Source: Arcicella gelida
Lineage (GTDB): Bacteria; Bacteroidota; Bacteroidia; Cytophagales; Spirosomataceae
NCBI RefSeq assembly: GCF_034931025.1
Contig: NZ_JAYGIL010000002.1
Location: forward strand, 186,001-250,000
DNA: 64,000 nt
Reading direction: 5' to 3'
Shown here: positions 34,933 to 43,626 of the stretch, piece after piece
How positions within the stretch are numbered: the stretch's first letter is position 1
How the letters are laid out: every line of letters starts with the position of its first letter
Made by a program: the position numbers and the translations under genes
The notes under the pieces: model-generated
Told to the model about the DNA's origin: nothing
Database searches by the model: none
The model's input: only the letters and a program-made list of their open reading frames with translations

Positions 34933-35589
34933 TTATTTGATTTTTTTAAGATTAGCAATTGTCTCAATTGGGTCTTTTGCACCAAAAACATAACTTCCTG
35001 CAATCAAAATATCTGCTCCAGCATCTACTAATTTCTGTCCAGTTTCTTGGTTAACACCACCATCAATTTCAATCAAAGTATTCAATCCTTTTTCCTGAAT
35101 CATTGTGCGAAGTTTACGTACTTTATCATAAGTAGATTCAATGAATTTTTGTCCACCATAACCAGGATTCACCGACATCAACAATACCATTTCACAATCT
35201 GGCAAAATTTCTTCCAATACTGACACTGGCGTAGCAGGATTCAACACAACTCCTGCCAAACAACCTAAGTCTTTGATTTGCTGTAGTGTACGATGCAAAT
35301 GTGTGCAAGCTTCATAATGAACTGTAATATTAGCAGCTCCTAACTTTTTGAATTCAGCCAAATAACGCTCTGGCTTTTCAATCATCAAATGTACATCAAG
35401 CGGTTTTTTAGCATGGCGATTAATCGCTTCGATTACGGGCATTCCAAAAGAAATGTTCGGCACAAAGTGACCGTCCATTACATCAATATGAAACCAATCA
35501 GCATCAGAGGCATTTACCATTTCAATATCTCTCTGAAGATTTGCGAAGTCTGCTGCAAGCAAAGAAGGAGCAATAAGGATATTATTCAT
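34933..35589 (-). CDS. rpe: Ribulose-phosphate 3-epimerase
   Basis: 218 residues. TIM-barrel enzyme with PSLLAADFANL, WFHIDVMDGHFVPNISFG (metal-binding His and Asp), HLMIEKPERYL, LLMSVNPGYGGQKFIEST and EIDGGVNQET (second catalytic Asp). Interconverts ribulose-5-phosphate and xylulose-5-phosphate in the pentose phosphate pathway. Complete length; divergent from ligA across a 256-bp gap. Confidence 0.97.
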   Translation of the reverse strand: MNNILIAPSLLAADFANLQRDIEMVNASDADWFHIDVMDGHFVPNISFGMPVIEAINRHAKKPLDVHLMIEKPERYLAEFKKLGAANITVHYEACTHLHRTLQQIKDLGCLAGVVLNPATPVSVLEEILPDCEMVLLMSVNPGYGGQKFIESTYDKVRKLRTMIQEKGLNTLIEIDGGVNQETGQKLVDAGADILIAGSYVFGAKDPIETIANLKKIK

Positions 35590-35845
35590 GAATTAATAGC
35601 GAAACGTTGATCTATTTTCAAAGATTTCAATCAAACGTTCGTCTTTTTCTTTAAATTAATTTTTGTTTTTGGCTCGACACTCATTGAAAGCATCCTTACA
35701 AAATTACCACATATTATACTTAGGCACAAAGGCAAAAGTAAAAAGCCTAAAAAACTTTGATAGACAAAAAGAGAATTTTAGCCTAAAATTTTAAGATTAC
35801 TTATATTTTGGCGGTAAATTCGGTAAATTTTTAAAGCTTATTGGA

Positions 35846-37849
35846 ATGAACCCACAGGAACAAATCAACCAACTAACAGATAGGTTGAATGAACTGAACC
35901 ATCGATATTATATCACTGCTGATTCAGAAGTATCTGATTTTGAATTTGATAAACTTCTTGAACAATTACAGCAATTAGAGAAAGAATTCCCTGATTTTGT
36001 CAGAGCTGATTCTCCAACTCATCGGGTTGGTGGCGCAGTTTCTAAAGAGTTTGAAGCAGTAAATCACCGTTTCCCAATGCTTTCTTTAGGAAATACTTAT
36101 AATGAAGGTGAATTAGCAGATTTTGATGAAAGAGTAAGAAAAGGGCTCAATAATGAACCTTACGAATATATTTGCGAATTAAAATTCGACGGGGTGGCAC
36201 TTTCTGTTTGGTATGAAAATGGCAAATTGGTACGTGGCGTAACTCGTGGAGATGGTGTGCGTGGCGATGATATTACGGCGAACATTAAAACCATTCGTAC
36301 TTTGCCATTGAGTATTAATGCTGAAAACTTACCTGCTGTTTTTGAAGTACGTGGCGAAGGTTTTATGCCTTTAACTTCTTTTGAATCGTTGAATAAAGAA
36401 CGGGAAGATATTGGTGAAGCTTTATTGGCAAATCCTAGAAATGCGGCTTCTGGTACTTTCAAAATGCAAGATTCATCGGTAGTAGCCAAAAGAAAAATGG
36501 ATTGCTACTTGTATCAGTTTTTATCGTATGACGAAGTTTTTGAAAGTCATGAAGAAAGTCTTCATTGGATGAAAAAAGCAGGTTTCAACGTTTCTCCAAC
36601 ATGGGAAAAATGTAATAATATTCAAGAAGTATTTGCATTTATTGAACATTGGGACAAAGCTCGTCATGATTTACCATTGAATACCGACGGTATTGTTATC
36701 AAAATTAATTCTTTTGCTCAAAGAGAAATATTAGGTTATACAGCCAAGTCTCCCCGCTGGGCAATTGCTTATAAATATAAATCAGAATCGGCATCAACAT
36801 CCTTAGAAACAGTAAGTTATCAAGTTGGTAGAACAGGAAACGTTACGCCTGTTGCCAATTTAAAACCTGTTTTATTAGCAGGAACAGTTGTAAAACGTGC
36901 TAGTATTCATAATGCTAATGAAATTGAACGCTTGGATTTACACATTGGTGATACTGTTTTTGTAGAGAAAGGCGGAGAAATTATTCCAAAAATCACAGGC
37001 GTTGATATTAGTAAAAGAAGTTTGACTTTTGAAAAAGTACAATTTCCAACTACTTGTCCAGAATGTGACACGCCTCTTATTAGAAAGGAAGGCGAAGCCA
37101 ACCATTATTGTCCAAATGATAAGGGCTGTCCACCACAAATTAAAGGAAAAATTGAGCATTTTATTCAACGAAAAGCGTTGAATATTGAAAACTTAGGAAC
37201 CGAATCAATCGATTTATTCTATCAAAAAGGCATCATAAAAAGTCCTGCGGATTTGTATGATTTGACGAAAGAAAAACTAGCCAATCTGGAAGGTTTCAAA
37301 GAAAAATCTATCAATAATATTCTTACTGGTGTTGAGAAATCGAAAGAGATTCCATTCAAACAAGTATTATTTGGTATTGGGATACGTTTTGTCGGTGCTA
37401 CAGTTGCTGAAAAATTAGCTTCATACTTTAATAATATTGATGCCATTGCGAAAGCAAGTTATGAAGACTTACTACAAGTACCAGAAATTGGTGATAGAAT
37501 TGCACAAAGTGTTGTCGCTTTCTTTCAAGATGAGGATAATCAAGCTTATATTGCTCGTTTGAAAGAGGCTAAGTTGCAATTTATCCATGAAACCACCGAA
37601 ATTGTTGTAGAAGGGAACAGTTTAGAAGGAAAAACTTTCGTAATTTCGGGAACTTTTCAAAATTTCGAACGTGATGATTTGAAGATAAAAATTGAAGCAA
37701 ATGGTGGAAAAGTATTGAGTGGCGTTTCTGGAAAATTAAACTTTCTAGTTGCTGGCTCAGAAGCTGGTCCTTCTAAATTGCAAAAAGCTGAAAAATTGGG
37801 TGTTCAAATTATTTCAGAAGATGATTTTTTAAGTATGTTGGAAGGATAA
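35846..37849 (+). CDS. ligA: NAD-dependent DNA ligase LigA
   Basis: 667 residues, full family length. Adenylation lysine Lys113 in CELKFDGVALS; domain Ia at the N-terminus for NMN release (YYITADSEVSDFEFD); OB fold with RTGNVTPVANL; four-cysteine zinc finger CPECDTPLI...HYCPNDKGCP; helix-hairpin-helix repeats (FGIGIRFVGATVAEKL); C-terminal BRCT domain (LEGKTFVISGTF). Joins nicks in replication and repair using NAD. The start follows a short gap after A/T-rich promoter DNA and gives the canonical N-terminus. Confidence 0.98.
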   Translation: MNPQEQINQLTDRLNELNHRYYITADSEVSDFEFDKLLEQLQQLEKEFPDFVRADSPTHRVGGAVSKEFEAVNHRFPMLSLGNTYNEGELADFDERVRKGLNNEPYEYICELKFDGVALSVWYENGKLVRGVTRGDGVRGDDITANIKTIRTLPLSINAENLPAVFEVRGEGFMPLTSFESLNKEREDIGEALLANPRNAASGTFKMQDSSVVAKRKMDCYLYQFLSYDEVFESHEESLHWMKKAGFNVSPTWEKCNNIQEVFAFIEHWDKARHDLPLNTDGIVIKINSFAQREILGYTAKSPRWAIAYKYKSESASTSLETVSYQVGRTGNVTPVANLKPVLLAGTVVKRASIHNANEIERLDLHIGDTVFVEKGGEIIPKITGVDISKRSLTFEKVQFPTTCPECDTPLIRKEGEANHYCPNDKGCPPQIKGKIEHFIQRKALNIENLGTESIDLFYQKGIIKSPADLYDLTKEKLANLEGFKEKSINNILTGVEKSKEIPFKQVLFGIGIRFVGATVAEKLASYFNNIDAIAKASYEDLLQVPEIGDRIAQSVVAFFQDEDNQAYIARLKEAKLQFIHETTEIVVEGNSLEGKTFVISGTFQNFERDDLKIKIEANGGKVLSGVSGKLNFLVAGSEAGPSKLQKAEKLGVQIISEDDFLSMLEG

Positions 37850-37979
37850 GTTATAAGCCTTGAGCTATGAGATTTGAGCTTTTATTAATTAACTGAATGT
37901 TGGTGAACATTCCTTTATTTTCAAATCATCACACTTTCAAATTTTCAAATTACCACAGACCAATAGTTTTTAAATATAG

Positions 37980-37995
37980 ACGATTATATAATCGT
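37980..37995. promoter_or_regulatory. Perfect 16-bp palindrome before dapA
   Basis: ACGATTATATAATCGT is self-complementary and ends 13 bp before the dapA ATG. It could be a repressor site or a 5'-leader hairpin close to the ribosome site. Confidence 0.5.
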
Positions 37996-38008
37996 AAAAT
38001 TTCCAAAA

Positions 38009-38890
38009 ATGAGACCAAAATTCCACGGCGTAGCTCCAGCTTTAGTAACCCCAATGTTTGAAGATGGAAGTATTGATTATGAAGGGTTAAAAAGATTAGT
38101 ACAGCACGTAAGCGAAGGTGGCGTTGATTACTTGGTAGTTCAAGGAACAACGGGTGAATCTGCCACGACAAGTACCAAAGAAAAAATTGCGATTTTAGAA
38201 TTCATTAAGGAAAATAATTCAAAGAATTTACCAATCGTTTACGGACTTGGCGGAAACAATACGCCAGAAGTAATCAAAGCTATTCAAGCAACTGATTTTA
38301 CAGGTATTGATGCCATCCTTTCGGTATGTCCTTATTATAACAAACCGGGTGCTCGTGGCGTAATTGCTCATTATTCTGCCATTGCTGATGCTTCGCCAGT
38401 GCCAGTAATTATGTATAATATTCCTGGTCGTTCGGGCATCAATATGTCGGCAGCAACTACTTTAAAATTAGCAGAACATCCAAACATTATCGGTGTAAAA
38501 GAAGCATCTTGTATCATCGAACAATGTATGGAAATTTATAAAGACAAGCCTGAAGACTTCTTGTTAATCTCTGGCGACGATGTTCAGGCTGTACCAATCA
38601 TTGCTTGTGGTGGTGTTGGAGTAATGTCTGTAATTGCTAATGCTATTCCAGCAAAATTCACTAAAATGATTCATGCAGCTTTGGATGGTGATTTTTCGAC
38701 TGCTCGTAATTTATTAGGACATTTCTTAGCTATCGACCCTCTTTTATATGAGGAAGGTAATCCTGTAGGTGTAAAGAAAATTCTTGAATTGAAAGGAATT
38801 AGTGGTTCAGATGTACGTTTGCCATTAATGAAAGCTTCAGATGAATTAGGCGAAAGAATGGCTGTTATTATTGAAAAAGACAATTTATAA
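38009..38890 (+). CDS. dapA: 4-hydroxy-tetrahydrodipicolinate synthase
   Basis: 293 residues. Schiff-base lysine Lys164 in GVKEASC, catalytic Tyr136 and Arg141 in MYNIPGRSG, and substrate-binding GTTGESAT at 46-53. Condenses pyruvate with aspartate semialdehyde in the lysine/diaminopimelate pathway. Length and motifs complete. A perfect 16-bp palindrome sits just upstream. No other lysine genes are nearby. Confidence 0.95.
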   Translation: MRPKFHGVAPALVTPMFEDGSIDYEGLKRLVQHVSEGGVDYLVVQGTTGESATTSTKEKIAILEFIKENNSKNLPIVYGLGGNNTPEVIKAIQATDFTGIDAILSVCPYYNKPGARGVIAHYSAIADASPVPVIMYNIPGRSGINMSAATTLKLAEHPNIIGVKEASCIIEQCMEIYKDKPEDFLLISGDDVQAVPIIACGGVGVMSVIANAIPAKFTKMIHAALDGDFSTARNLLGHFLAIDPLLYEEGNPVGVKKILELKGISGSDVRLPLMKASDELGERMAVIIEKDNL

Positions 38891-38941
38891 TTTCCAATTT
38901 TAGTTTTAATCTCAAAAAATAATATTTCCTATTGTAAGACC

Positions 38942-39040
38942 TTACTTTTCTTGTCTTGATACAAGAAAAGTAACCGCAGCGGCGGCGGCAAAAGAAAATC
39001 AAGAAATTCCAAAATCGCTTCGCTCAAACAGTGGAATTTC
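38942..39040. repeat. Two-hairpin intergenic element
   Basis: A perfect 13-bp inverted repeat (TTACTTTTCTTGT 38942-38954 with 38961-38973) is followed by a GC-richer stretch with GCAGCGGCGGCGGC and a second inverted pair GAAATTCCA (39003-39011) and TGGAATTTC (39032-39040). Base composition differs from the flanks. It resembles dispersed intergenic repeats of Bacteroidota genomes; no coding frame is convincing. Confidence 0.6.
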
Positions 39041-39146
39041 GGAAAATGCTTACGCCAGAAAATATTATGTATTGGTTAAAATCATACTAGATTTTATATA
39101 TTCTTAGGTTACTAAATCTTATTTTTACTCAAAATTAAAATCAATC

Positions 39147-39449
39147 ATGTTTGTTCACGTAGTAAATTTTTGGTTAAAGAAAGACTTGTCAGAAGCTGAC
39201 CGTCAGAAATTTGTAGAAGGAGTAAAAACTCTTGGCAATATCGAAAGTATTAAAACGTTTAGTGTAGGTCCTCCTGCAGCTACAGATCGCCCAGTAATCG
39301 ACCGTAGTTATGATTTCTGCGAGCTTACTGTTTTTGATGATGCGGCTGGACACGACGAATACCAAGTACATCCCCTTCATCTAAAGTTTATAGATGATTG
39401 TAAACATCTTTGGGAAAAGGTTTTAATTTATGATTCGGAAAGTATCTAA
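39147..39449 (+). CDS. Dabb (stress-responsive alpha/beta barrel) family protein
   Basis: 100 residues. MFVHVVNFWLKKDLSEADRQKF and the YQVHPLHLKFIDDCKHLW ending (with the conserved HPxHxxF) are typical of the dimeric ferredoxin-like Dabb fold. Function in bacteria is mostly unknown. Its last 20 bases overlap the start of the next lipoprotein gene, so the two are translationally coupled. Confidence 0.88.
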   Translation: MFVHVVNFWLKKDLSEADRQKFVEGVKTLGNIESIKTFSVGPPAATDRPVIDRSYDFCELTVFDDAAGHDEYQVHPLHLKFIDDCKHLWEKVLIYDSESI

Positions 39450-39918
39450 GTGGACTAAGACAACGGTAGGTTTTGTTTGTTTGTCATTTTTCTTAACAAA
39501 TTGTCAGCCAACCAAAACCTTTCAACCTACTTCTTACTATAGTCCAAACTACCAAAATGGTGGTTATGATCAACATACAGGTTTAGGCTTTAAAATTCCT
39601 GACAAATATGCAATTGACATATTGCAGGGAGATGAACAGCCAAAAGAAAGCTTCGAAGAAATGGAGAAACTAACCATTTCAGAAGAATTTCCATTGACAG
39701 CCAACCAAGAGTACAAAGGTAGAATGCTGAAACGTGGAAATGACCAACAGGAAAAAGAAGCGATTTTAGCCAGAATGGTAGCCCAAGCACAAGATTTGGG
39801 TGCAAGCGGATTGATGAAAGTAAACTATAAAGTATTTTCAACTGCTACTACTTCAGGTTATATTTTAACAGGAACGGCTTTTAAATACGTTTTAAAAAGA
39901 GCTGTTAGAGAAAACTAA
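39430..39918 (+). CDS. Small lipoprotein of unknown function
   Basis: 162 residues. Basic n-region, hydrophobic core and lipobox FLTNC (Cys25) mark a lipoprotein. The mature part has a Tyr-rich start, an acidic middle, and a C-terminal segment (MVAQAQDLGASGLMKVNYKVF, then GYILTGTAFKYV) that recalls the YbjQ/heavy-metal-binding type of small alpha/beta fold; this resemblance is weak. It overlaps the Dabb gene and ends just before a strong terminator. Confidence 0.75.
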   Translation: MIRKVSKWTKTTVGFVCLSFFLTNCQPTKTFQPTSYYSPNYQNGGYDQHTGLGFKIPDKYAIDILQGDEQPKESFEEMEKLTISEEFPLTANQEYKGRMLKRGNDQQEKEAILARMVAQAQDLGASGLMKVNYKVFSTATTSGYILTGTAFKYVLKRAVREN

Positions 39919-39924
39919 TAATTT

Positions 39925-39960
39925 AAAAAGGGACGTTTGAAAACTCAAACGTCCCTTTTT
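39925..39960 (+). terminator. Intrinsic terminator after Dabb-lipoprotein pair
   Basis: Perfect 16-bp stem (39925-39940 with 39945-39960), AAAC loop, ending in TTTTT; also usable on the minus strand for the Abi gene. Confidence 0.9.
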
Positions 39961-40011
39961 AATGCTAAAACTTATTGTTGTTTATCTGTTAAGTTTTTTG
40001 AAGATTACGTT

Positions 40012-40692
40012 TTATATTCTCATAATTTGGTCAACCTTGCTCTGAATATTATCTATACTTCCGAAGAAAGGCACTAAATCTGGATCTATCCATTCAACGA
40101 GATTGTATAGTTTACATTTAATGTCCAAAGCAAAGGAACAATCTAAATTTGGTCCTGAAAAACATAGAGGCTCGCAATGGTTTACTCGATTTCTAAAATT
40201 TTTAATATTATCAAGTTTATCATATATACTTGCTCTATTTTCAGCTGAGGGTTTATTCGGAAATATATGAATTGATTGTCCATGAACCAATGAGTAATGA
40301 TGAGATAAGAAAAATGCTACCCAAAAACCGAAAGTCTGGTCTGAAATAATTTTACCACTTGTTATCGGTATTCCCCTTGCCATTAGTTTATTTTCAGTCT
40401 TTTGGACTGACTTCTTCAAGAAATAATGTGATTGCCTCAGTGACTGATGCCTCATAAACCCATTCTTTTGATTAATTATCCAGTCCACATCAGCAAAGTG
40501 ATTTGTCAAAACAATATTTAGGCTGTTACGTAAAACAACTTCAAACTGGCTTAATATTGGATGAAATGCTTGAGCCAATCGTATGTTTGCGTTGTACAAC
40601 TTTTTGGCTTGATGAGTGTTATTGGCTGTAGCATTTAAATACCTATTGAATCTAGGTCTTGATAAAAATTTATATCGTAGTTCAGTTTTCAT
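40012..40692 (-). CDS. Abi-like HEPN family protein
   Basis: 226 residues, cytosolic. Abi_2-type (AbiD/AbiF-like) landmarks: FEVVLRNSLNIVLTNHF in the N-terminal half, a WVAFFLSHHY middle block, and FRNRVNHCEP near residue 168, which contains the HEPN RNase motif RNRVNH (R-x4-H) followed by the family's EP. Such proteins act in abortive infection against phage and are presumed RNases. Shorter than many relatives (~300 residues) but with both core motifs. Thirty-six bases upstream, on the opposite strand, a small RNA unit begins, and the RNA promoter overlaps the Abi start codon. The gene stands alone between housekeeping genes. Confidence 0.82.
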   Translation of the reverse strand: MKTELRYKFLSRPRFNRYLNATANNTHQAKKLYNANIRLAQAFHPILSQFEVVLRNSLNIVLTNHFADVDWIINQKNGFMRHQSLRQSHYFLKKSVQKTENKLMARGIPITSGKIISDQTFGFWVAFFLSHHYSLVHGQSIHIFPNKPSAENRASIYDKLDNIKNFRNRVNHCEPLCFSGPNLDCSFALDIKCKLYNLVEWIDPDLVPFFGSIDNIQSKVDQIMRI

Positions 40693-40722
40693 TTGATAAT
40701 TTGTTGAAAATATTTATATTTG
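40692..40722 (+). promoter_or_regulatory. Promoter of the Abi-linked small RNA
   Basis: TTTG (40692-40695), 19-bp spacer, TATATTTG (40715-40722): an exact fit to the Bacteroidota TTTG/TANNTTTG pattern. The -33 box touches the start codon of the divergent abi gene, so the two units cannot be regulated independently. Confidence 0.75.
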
Positions 40723-40728
40723 TAGCAT

Positions 40729-40808
40729 ATAGACTTGGTAAAGCCTCTTTCTTCCGTAGAAACGTAATCAAGTAAAAGAATTAAGGATTCATTGCGAATC
40801 CTTTTTTT
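40729..40808 (+). ncRNA. Candidate ~80-nt small RNA divergent from abi
   Basis: Predicted transcript from about 7 bases after the -7 box to the T run. Seen structure: a 7-bp closing helix ACTTGGT (40733-40739) with ATCAAGT (40767-40773, one G-U), enclosing a 5-bp hairpin TTTCT/AGAAA (40748-40752, 40758-40762), then the terminator hairpin. No start codon with a useful frame is present. HEPN Abi proteins of the AbiF group are reported to have companion non-coding RNAs, which is why this is proposed as a partner or antitoxin RNA; I cannot confirm identity with that RNA family from sequence alone. Confidence 0.6.
40783..40808 (+). terminator. Intrinsic terminator of the small RNA
   Basis: Perfect 8-bp stem AAGGATTC (40783-40790) with GAATCCTT (40796-40803), then a seven-T run from 40802. 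Only the plus strand has the T tract, which fixes the RNA's direction. Confidence 0.85.
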
Positions 40809-41025
40809 ATTTAGGGTAGTAGATTTTAATTCTACTTTTACTGTTCTGAATATTTTATTCTAAAATACTCTTTTCTCAAACCAATCCAAAATGCTATTCT
40901 TAACAACTACCCAAAAACTTATTAAACGGCAAGTTTTCTTGCGAGAATACAATTCTTGAAATACATCAAATCAATACTCCTGAGTATCATTTTGATGCTC
41001 GCTTTAATCAAATGAAAAACAAAAA
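40809..41025. other. Gene-free stretch between small RNA and msrB terminator
   Basis: About 215 bp with no coding frame. Weak hairpins only: AGTAGA/TCTACT near 40818-40837, and GAGTATCA/TGATGCTC near 40982-41000. No promoter or protein signal is recognised. Confidence 0.5.
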
Positions 41026-41053
41026 AGGACAATCTGATAAATCAAATTGTCCT
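41026..41053 (-). terminator. Intrinsic terminator after msrB
   Basis: AGGACAAT (41026-41033) pairs with ATTGTCCT (41046-41053); the minus-strand transcript then runs into U-rich sequence. 29 bp past the stop. Confidence 0.75.
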
Positions 41054-41081
41054 CTCTTTATAAAAGCTCATCGCTGAAACC

Positions 41082-41582
41082 TTACTTTTTGCTCATTTTC
41101 TCATCTTTCTCAAAATCCAACGCTAACGAATTTAAGCAATATCGTAAGCCTGTTGGTTTAGGTCCATCTTCAAAGAGGTGTCCTAAATGCGCACCACAAC
41201 GGCTACACAAAATTTCTACTCTTTCCATCCCAAAACTGTTATCAACTACTTCTAAAATAGCATCTTTATGAATGGCTTTGTAAAAAGATGGCCAACCCGT
41301 TCCCGATTCAAATTTTGTTTGAGAATCAAAAAGAGGAAGCTTGCAACAAACACATTTATAAATCCCTTTTTCATGGTTTTTCCAATATGCTCCTGAACAA
41401 GCTAATTCAGTACTTTTTCTTCTGGTTACTTTAAATTGCTCTGGTGTTAAAATTTTCAACCATTCAGCATCTGTTTTCACAACGGTAAATTTATGATGAG
41501 TAACTCCTGTACTTTCATCTTGAGCAGTACAATTCGTTAAAATTGCCAAGCAAGTAATTAATGTTATTAAGACGGTTTTCAT
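41082..41582 (-). CDS. msrB: Peptide-methionine (R)-S-oxide reductase MsrB, lipoprotein
   Basis: 166 residues. Catalytic Cys in GLRYCLNSLAL near the C-terminus, two zinc CxxC pairs (CVCC and CSRC), and ESGTGWPSF and GHLFEDGP motifs. The N-terminal signal ends in the lipobox LTNC, so this MsrB is exported and lipid-anchored, repairing oxidised methionines in periplasmic or outer-membrane proteins. It ends with a short Lys-rich tail. Confidence 0.95.
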   Translation of the reverse strand: MKTVLITLITCLAILTNCTAQDESTGVTHHKFTVVKTDAEWLKILTPEQFKVTRRKSTELACSGAYWKNHEKGIYKCVCCKLPLFDSQTKFESGTGWPSFYKAIHKDAILEVVDNSFGMERVEILCSRCGAHLGHLFEDGPKPTGLRYCLNSLALDFEKDEKMSKK

Positions 41583-41690
41583 TTTCTTTTTTTGTGTTTA
41601 AATGTCATTCAATTTAACTACGTAAAAATGCGATGAAATAGTTTGTTGGAATGTCAGAAAAAAGACCTTTTATCTAATTATGAATTGATA

Positions 41691-41962
41691 ATTATGAGTT
41701 ATTATCTATTCAAACAATTTTCAGAAGCCTTTGTTCAAAGCCATATTTAGTAAAATCAATACTTCCCATCACAGTTCATTATTATGAGTTACGATTCTAG
41801 TCCAAACATTTTTTAGAAGAGAATATTTGAAATTAATTTTAGAGAAATCAATACTTCTCTCACTAATTCATCATTATGAGTTATCGTTCTTTTCAAACAA
41901 TTTTTAAAAGAGGATGTTTAAACTAGCTTTGAGAAATCAATACTTCTCTATCAATTCATAAT
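41691..41962. repeat. Three tandem ~91-bp imperfect repeats
   Basis: Units start with ATTATGAGTT at 41691, 41781 and 41873 (periods 90 and 92) and each contains CAAACA(A/T)TTTT, a middle A/T-rich part and (A)ATCAATACTTC. The last two units are most alike. The 403-bp gap between msrB and the MFS gene has no other feature and no coding frame. Confidence 0.8.
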
Positions 41963-41985
41963 TCAGAACTCATATCTAAAAAAAC

Positions 41986-43275
41986 CTATCTATAAATCTT
42001 TTGTGAAGGTACTCTTGATAAAATCACTAAACCGATGATAAAGAAAACCGTCAAGAAAAGTACACTCATTCGCATACTTCCTGTTAATTGATTCACCAAG
42101 CCAAACATAAACGTACCAATAACGGTAGAAAGTCGGTCGCAAACATCATAAAAACTAAAGTAAGAAGCGGTATCATGCGTTTCTTCGGGAATTAATTTAG
42201 CATAAGTAGAACGAGAAAGCGATTGAATCCCTCCCATTACAAAACCAATACCAGTCGCTAAAAAGTAAAATTCATTACGAGTAGTTACAAAATAAGCAGC
42301 AATACAAATAAAAACCCAACTGATTACAATGATGGAAAGCGATTTGGTATTACCCACTTTCTCAGAAATTTTCGCAAATAAATATGCCCCTACTATGGCA
42401 ACTAACTGAATCAATAAAACCGTTACAATCAGTGCATCAGAAGGTAATTTCAATTCTTCACTTCCAAACAAAGCACCCAAATACATAACAGTTTGCGCAC
42501 CCATATTGTAGAAAAAGAAAGAAGTTAAAAATCGCTTGGTGATATTTAGATTTTCTAATTCATGGAATACTTTTTTCAATTCTTTAAAGCCATTGAAAAT
42601 CCAATTTCCTCCTTGTTTCTGTACTTTAGAATCTTTCGGCAAATAGTAAAATGAATATTGTGCAAAAACAATCCACCAAATTCCGACTGTTAAAAACGAA
42701 ATACGAGAAGCTTCACCTCCGCTAATTCCACCGTACCATTCAGGTTTTAACACCATGGTTAAATTCTGAATCAGCAAAATAACACTTCCTAAATAACCCA
42801 TGGTAAAACCTCTGGCTGATAATCTATCATATTGGTCTTCCGTAGCAATTTCGGGCAAATATGAATTATAAAAAACGATACTCCCGCCCCAGCCTACTAT
42901 CGAAAATAAGAAAGCAAAAGTGCCTAGGTAATATCTTCCTTCTTCAAAAAAGTACATCAACATACAGCTAATAGCACCCAAATAGCAATACATTTTCATG
43001 AATACTTTCTTCTTACCTGTATAATCAGAAATAGCCGAAACAAGAGGCACAGAAAACGCTAATAACAAAAAGCCAATCGAAACAGCATAAGAATACAAAA
43101 CGGTATTTTCAAGTTGAAGACCAAAGAAGTCTAATTGTCTGCTTTTTGACGGCAACATAATTGCGGCAATCGGAAAGTAAATCGGAAAAATAGCGGAAGT
43201 AATGGTAAGCGAGTGAACAGAATTTGCCCAGTCGTACATTGTCCAAGCGGTTAAGGTTTTAGGATTATTTTTCAT
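41986..43275 (-). CDS. MFS transporter, UMF1/Atg22-like family
   Basis: 429 residues, twelve predicted membrane segments. The N-terminal AWTMYDWANSVHSLT is the hallmark of the UMF1/Atg22-like group (YDWANS), and GFVMGGIQSLSRSTYAKLIPE is the conserved loop in the second half. Homologues include vacuolar amino-acid exporters of fungi; bacterial substrates are unknown. A CAAATATA (minus-strand TATATTTG) at 43327-43334 is a good -7 box 52 bp upstream of the start. Confidence 0.88.
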   Translation of the reverse strand: MKNNPKTLTAWTMYDWANSVHSLTITSAIFPIYFPIAAIMLPSKSRQLDFFGLQLENTVLYSYAVSIGFLLLAFSVPLVSAISDYTGKKKVFMKMYCYLGAISCMLMYFFEEGRYYLGTFAFLFSIVGWGGSIVFYNSYLPEIATEDQYDRLSARGFTMGYLGSVILLIQNLTMVLKPEWYGGISGGEASRISFLTVGIWWIVFAQYSFYYLPKDSKVQKQGGNWIFNGFKELKKVFHELENLNITKRFLTSFFFYNMGAQTVMYLGALFGSEELKLPSDALIVTVLLIQLVAIVGAYLFAKISEKVGNTKSLSIIVISWVFICIAAYFVTTRNEFYFLATGIGFVMGGIQSLSRSTYAKLIPEETHDTASYFSFYDVCDRLSTVIGTFMFGLVNQLTGSMRMSVLFLTVFFIIGLVILSRVPSQKIYR

Positions 43276-43626
43276 GGTTTATTTAAAATATGAATATAAG
43301 CTGCTTGATTTTTATGGAGTATATGGCAAATATAGTTGAATACCTCTAGTTTTACTTAAAACAAGGCTAACGTCTTCATTAATTTATTATCAATAATCTT
43401 CATTTATCAAGTGCGATAGATAGTAGTCGTTTCAGCAATATGTTATAAAAAATTAAATTAATAGTTTAAATAGTCATCAATTTTATTGAAATAAAAATAT
43501 ACTTGAACAGAAACAAATTCAATGCTCAGAAATATTTCTAGGTAATAAGGATAATAAGTATTTTGACTTATATTATTTTAGCCACAGCGTTATTACCCGT
43601 TCGTATTTTATAAACAAAAACAAATT
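43276..43626. other. Divergent intergenic region between MFS and SDR genes
   Basis: 351 bp, very A/T-rich, no coding frame. It holds the likely MFS -7 element (minus-strand TATATTTG at 43327-43334) and must hold the SDR promoter, which I could not identify. No repeat or RNA structure stands out. Confidence 0.5.

Noticed and set aside
40012..40808. Abi protein and small RNA as a minimal Cas13-like CRISPR system
   Set aside because: Only one HEPN motif of Abi type, small protein size and no repeat-spacer array; an RNA-linked Abi module is the better reading.
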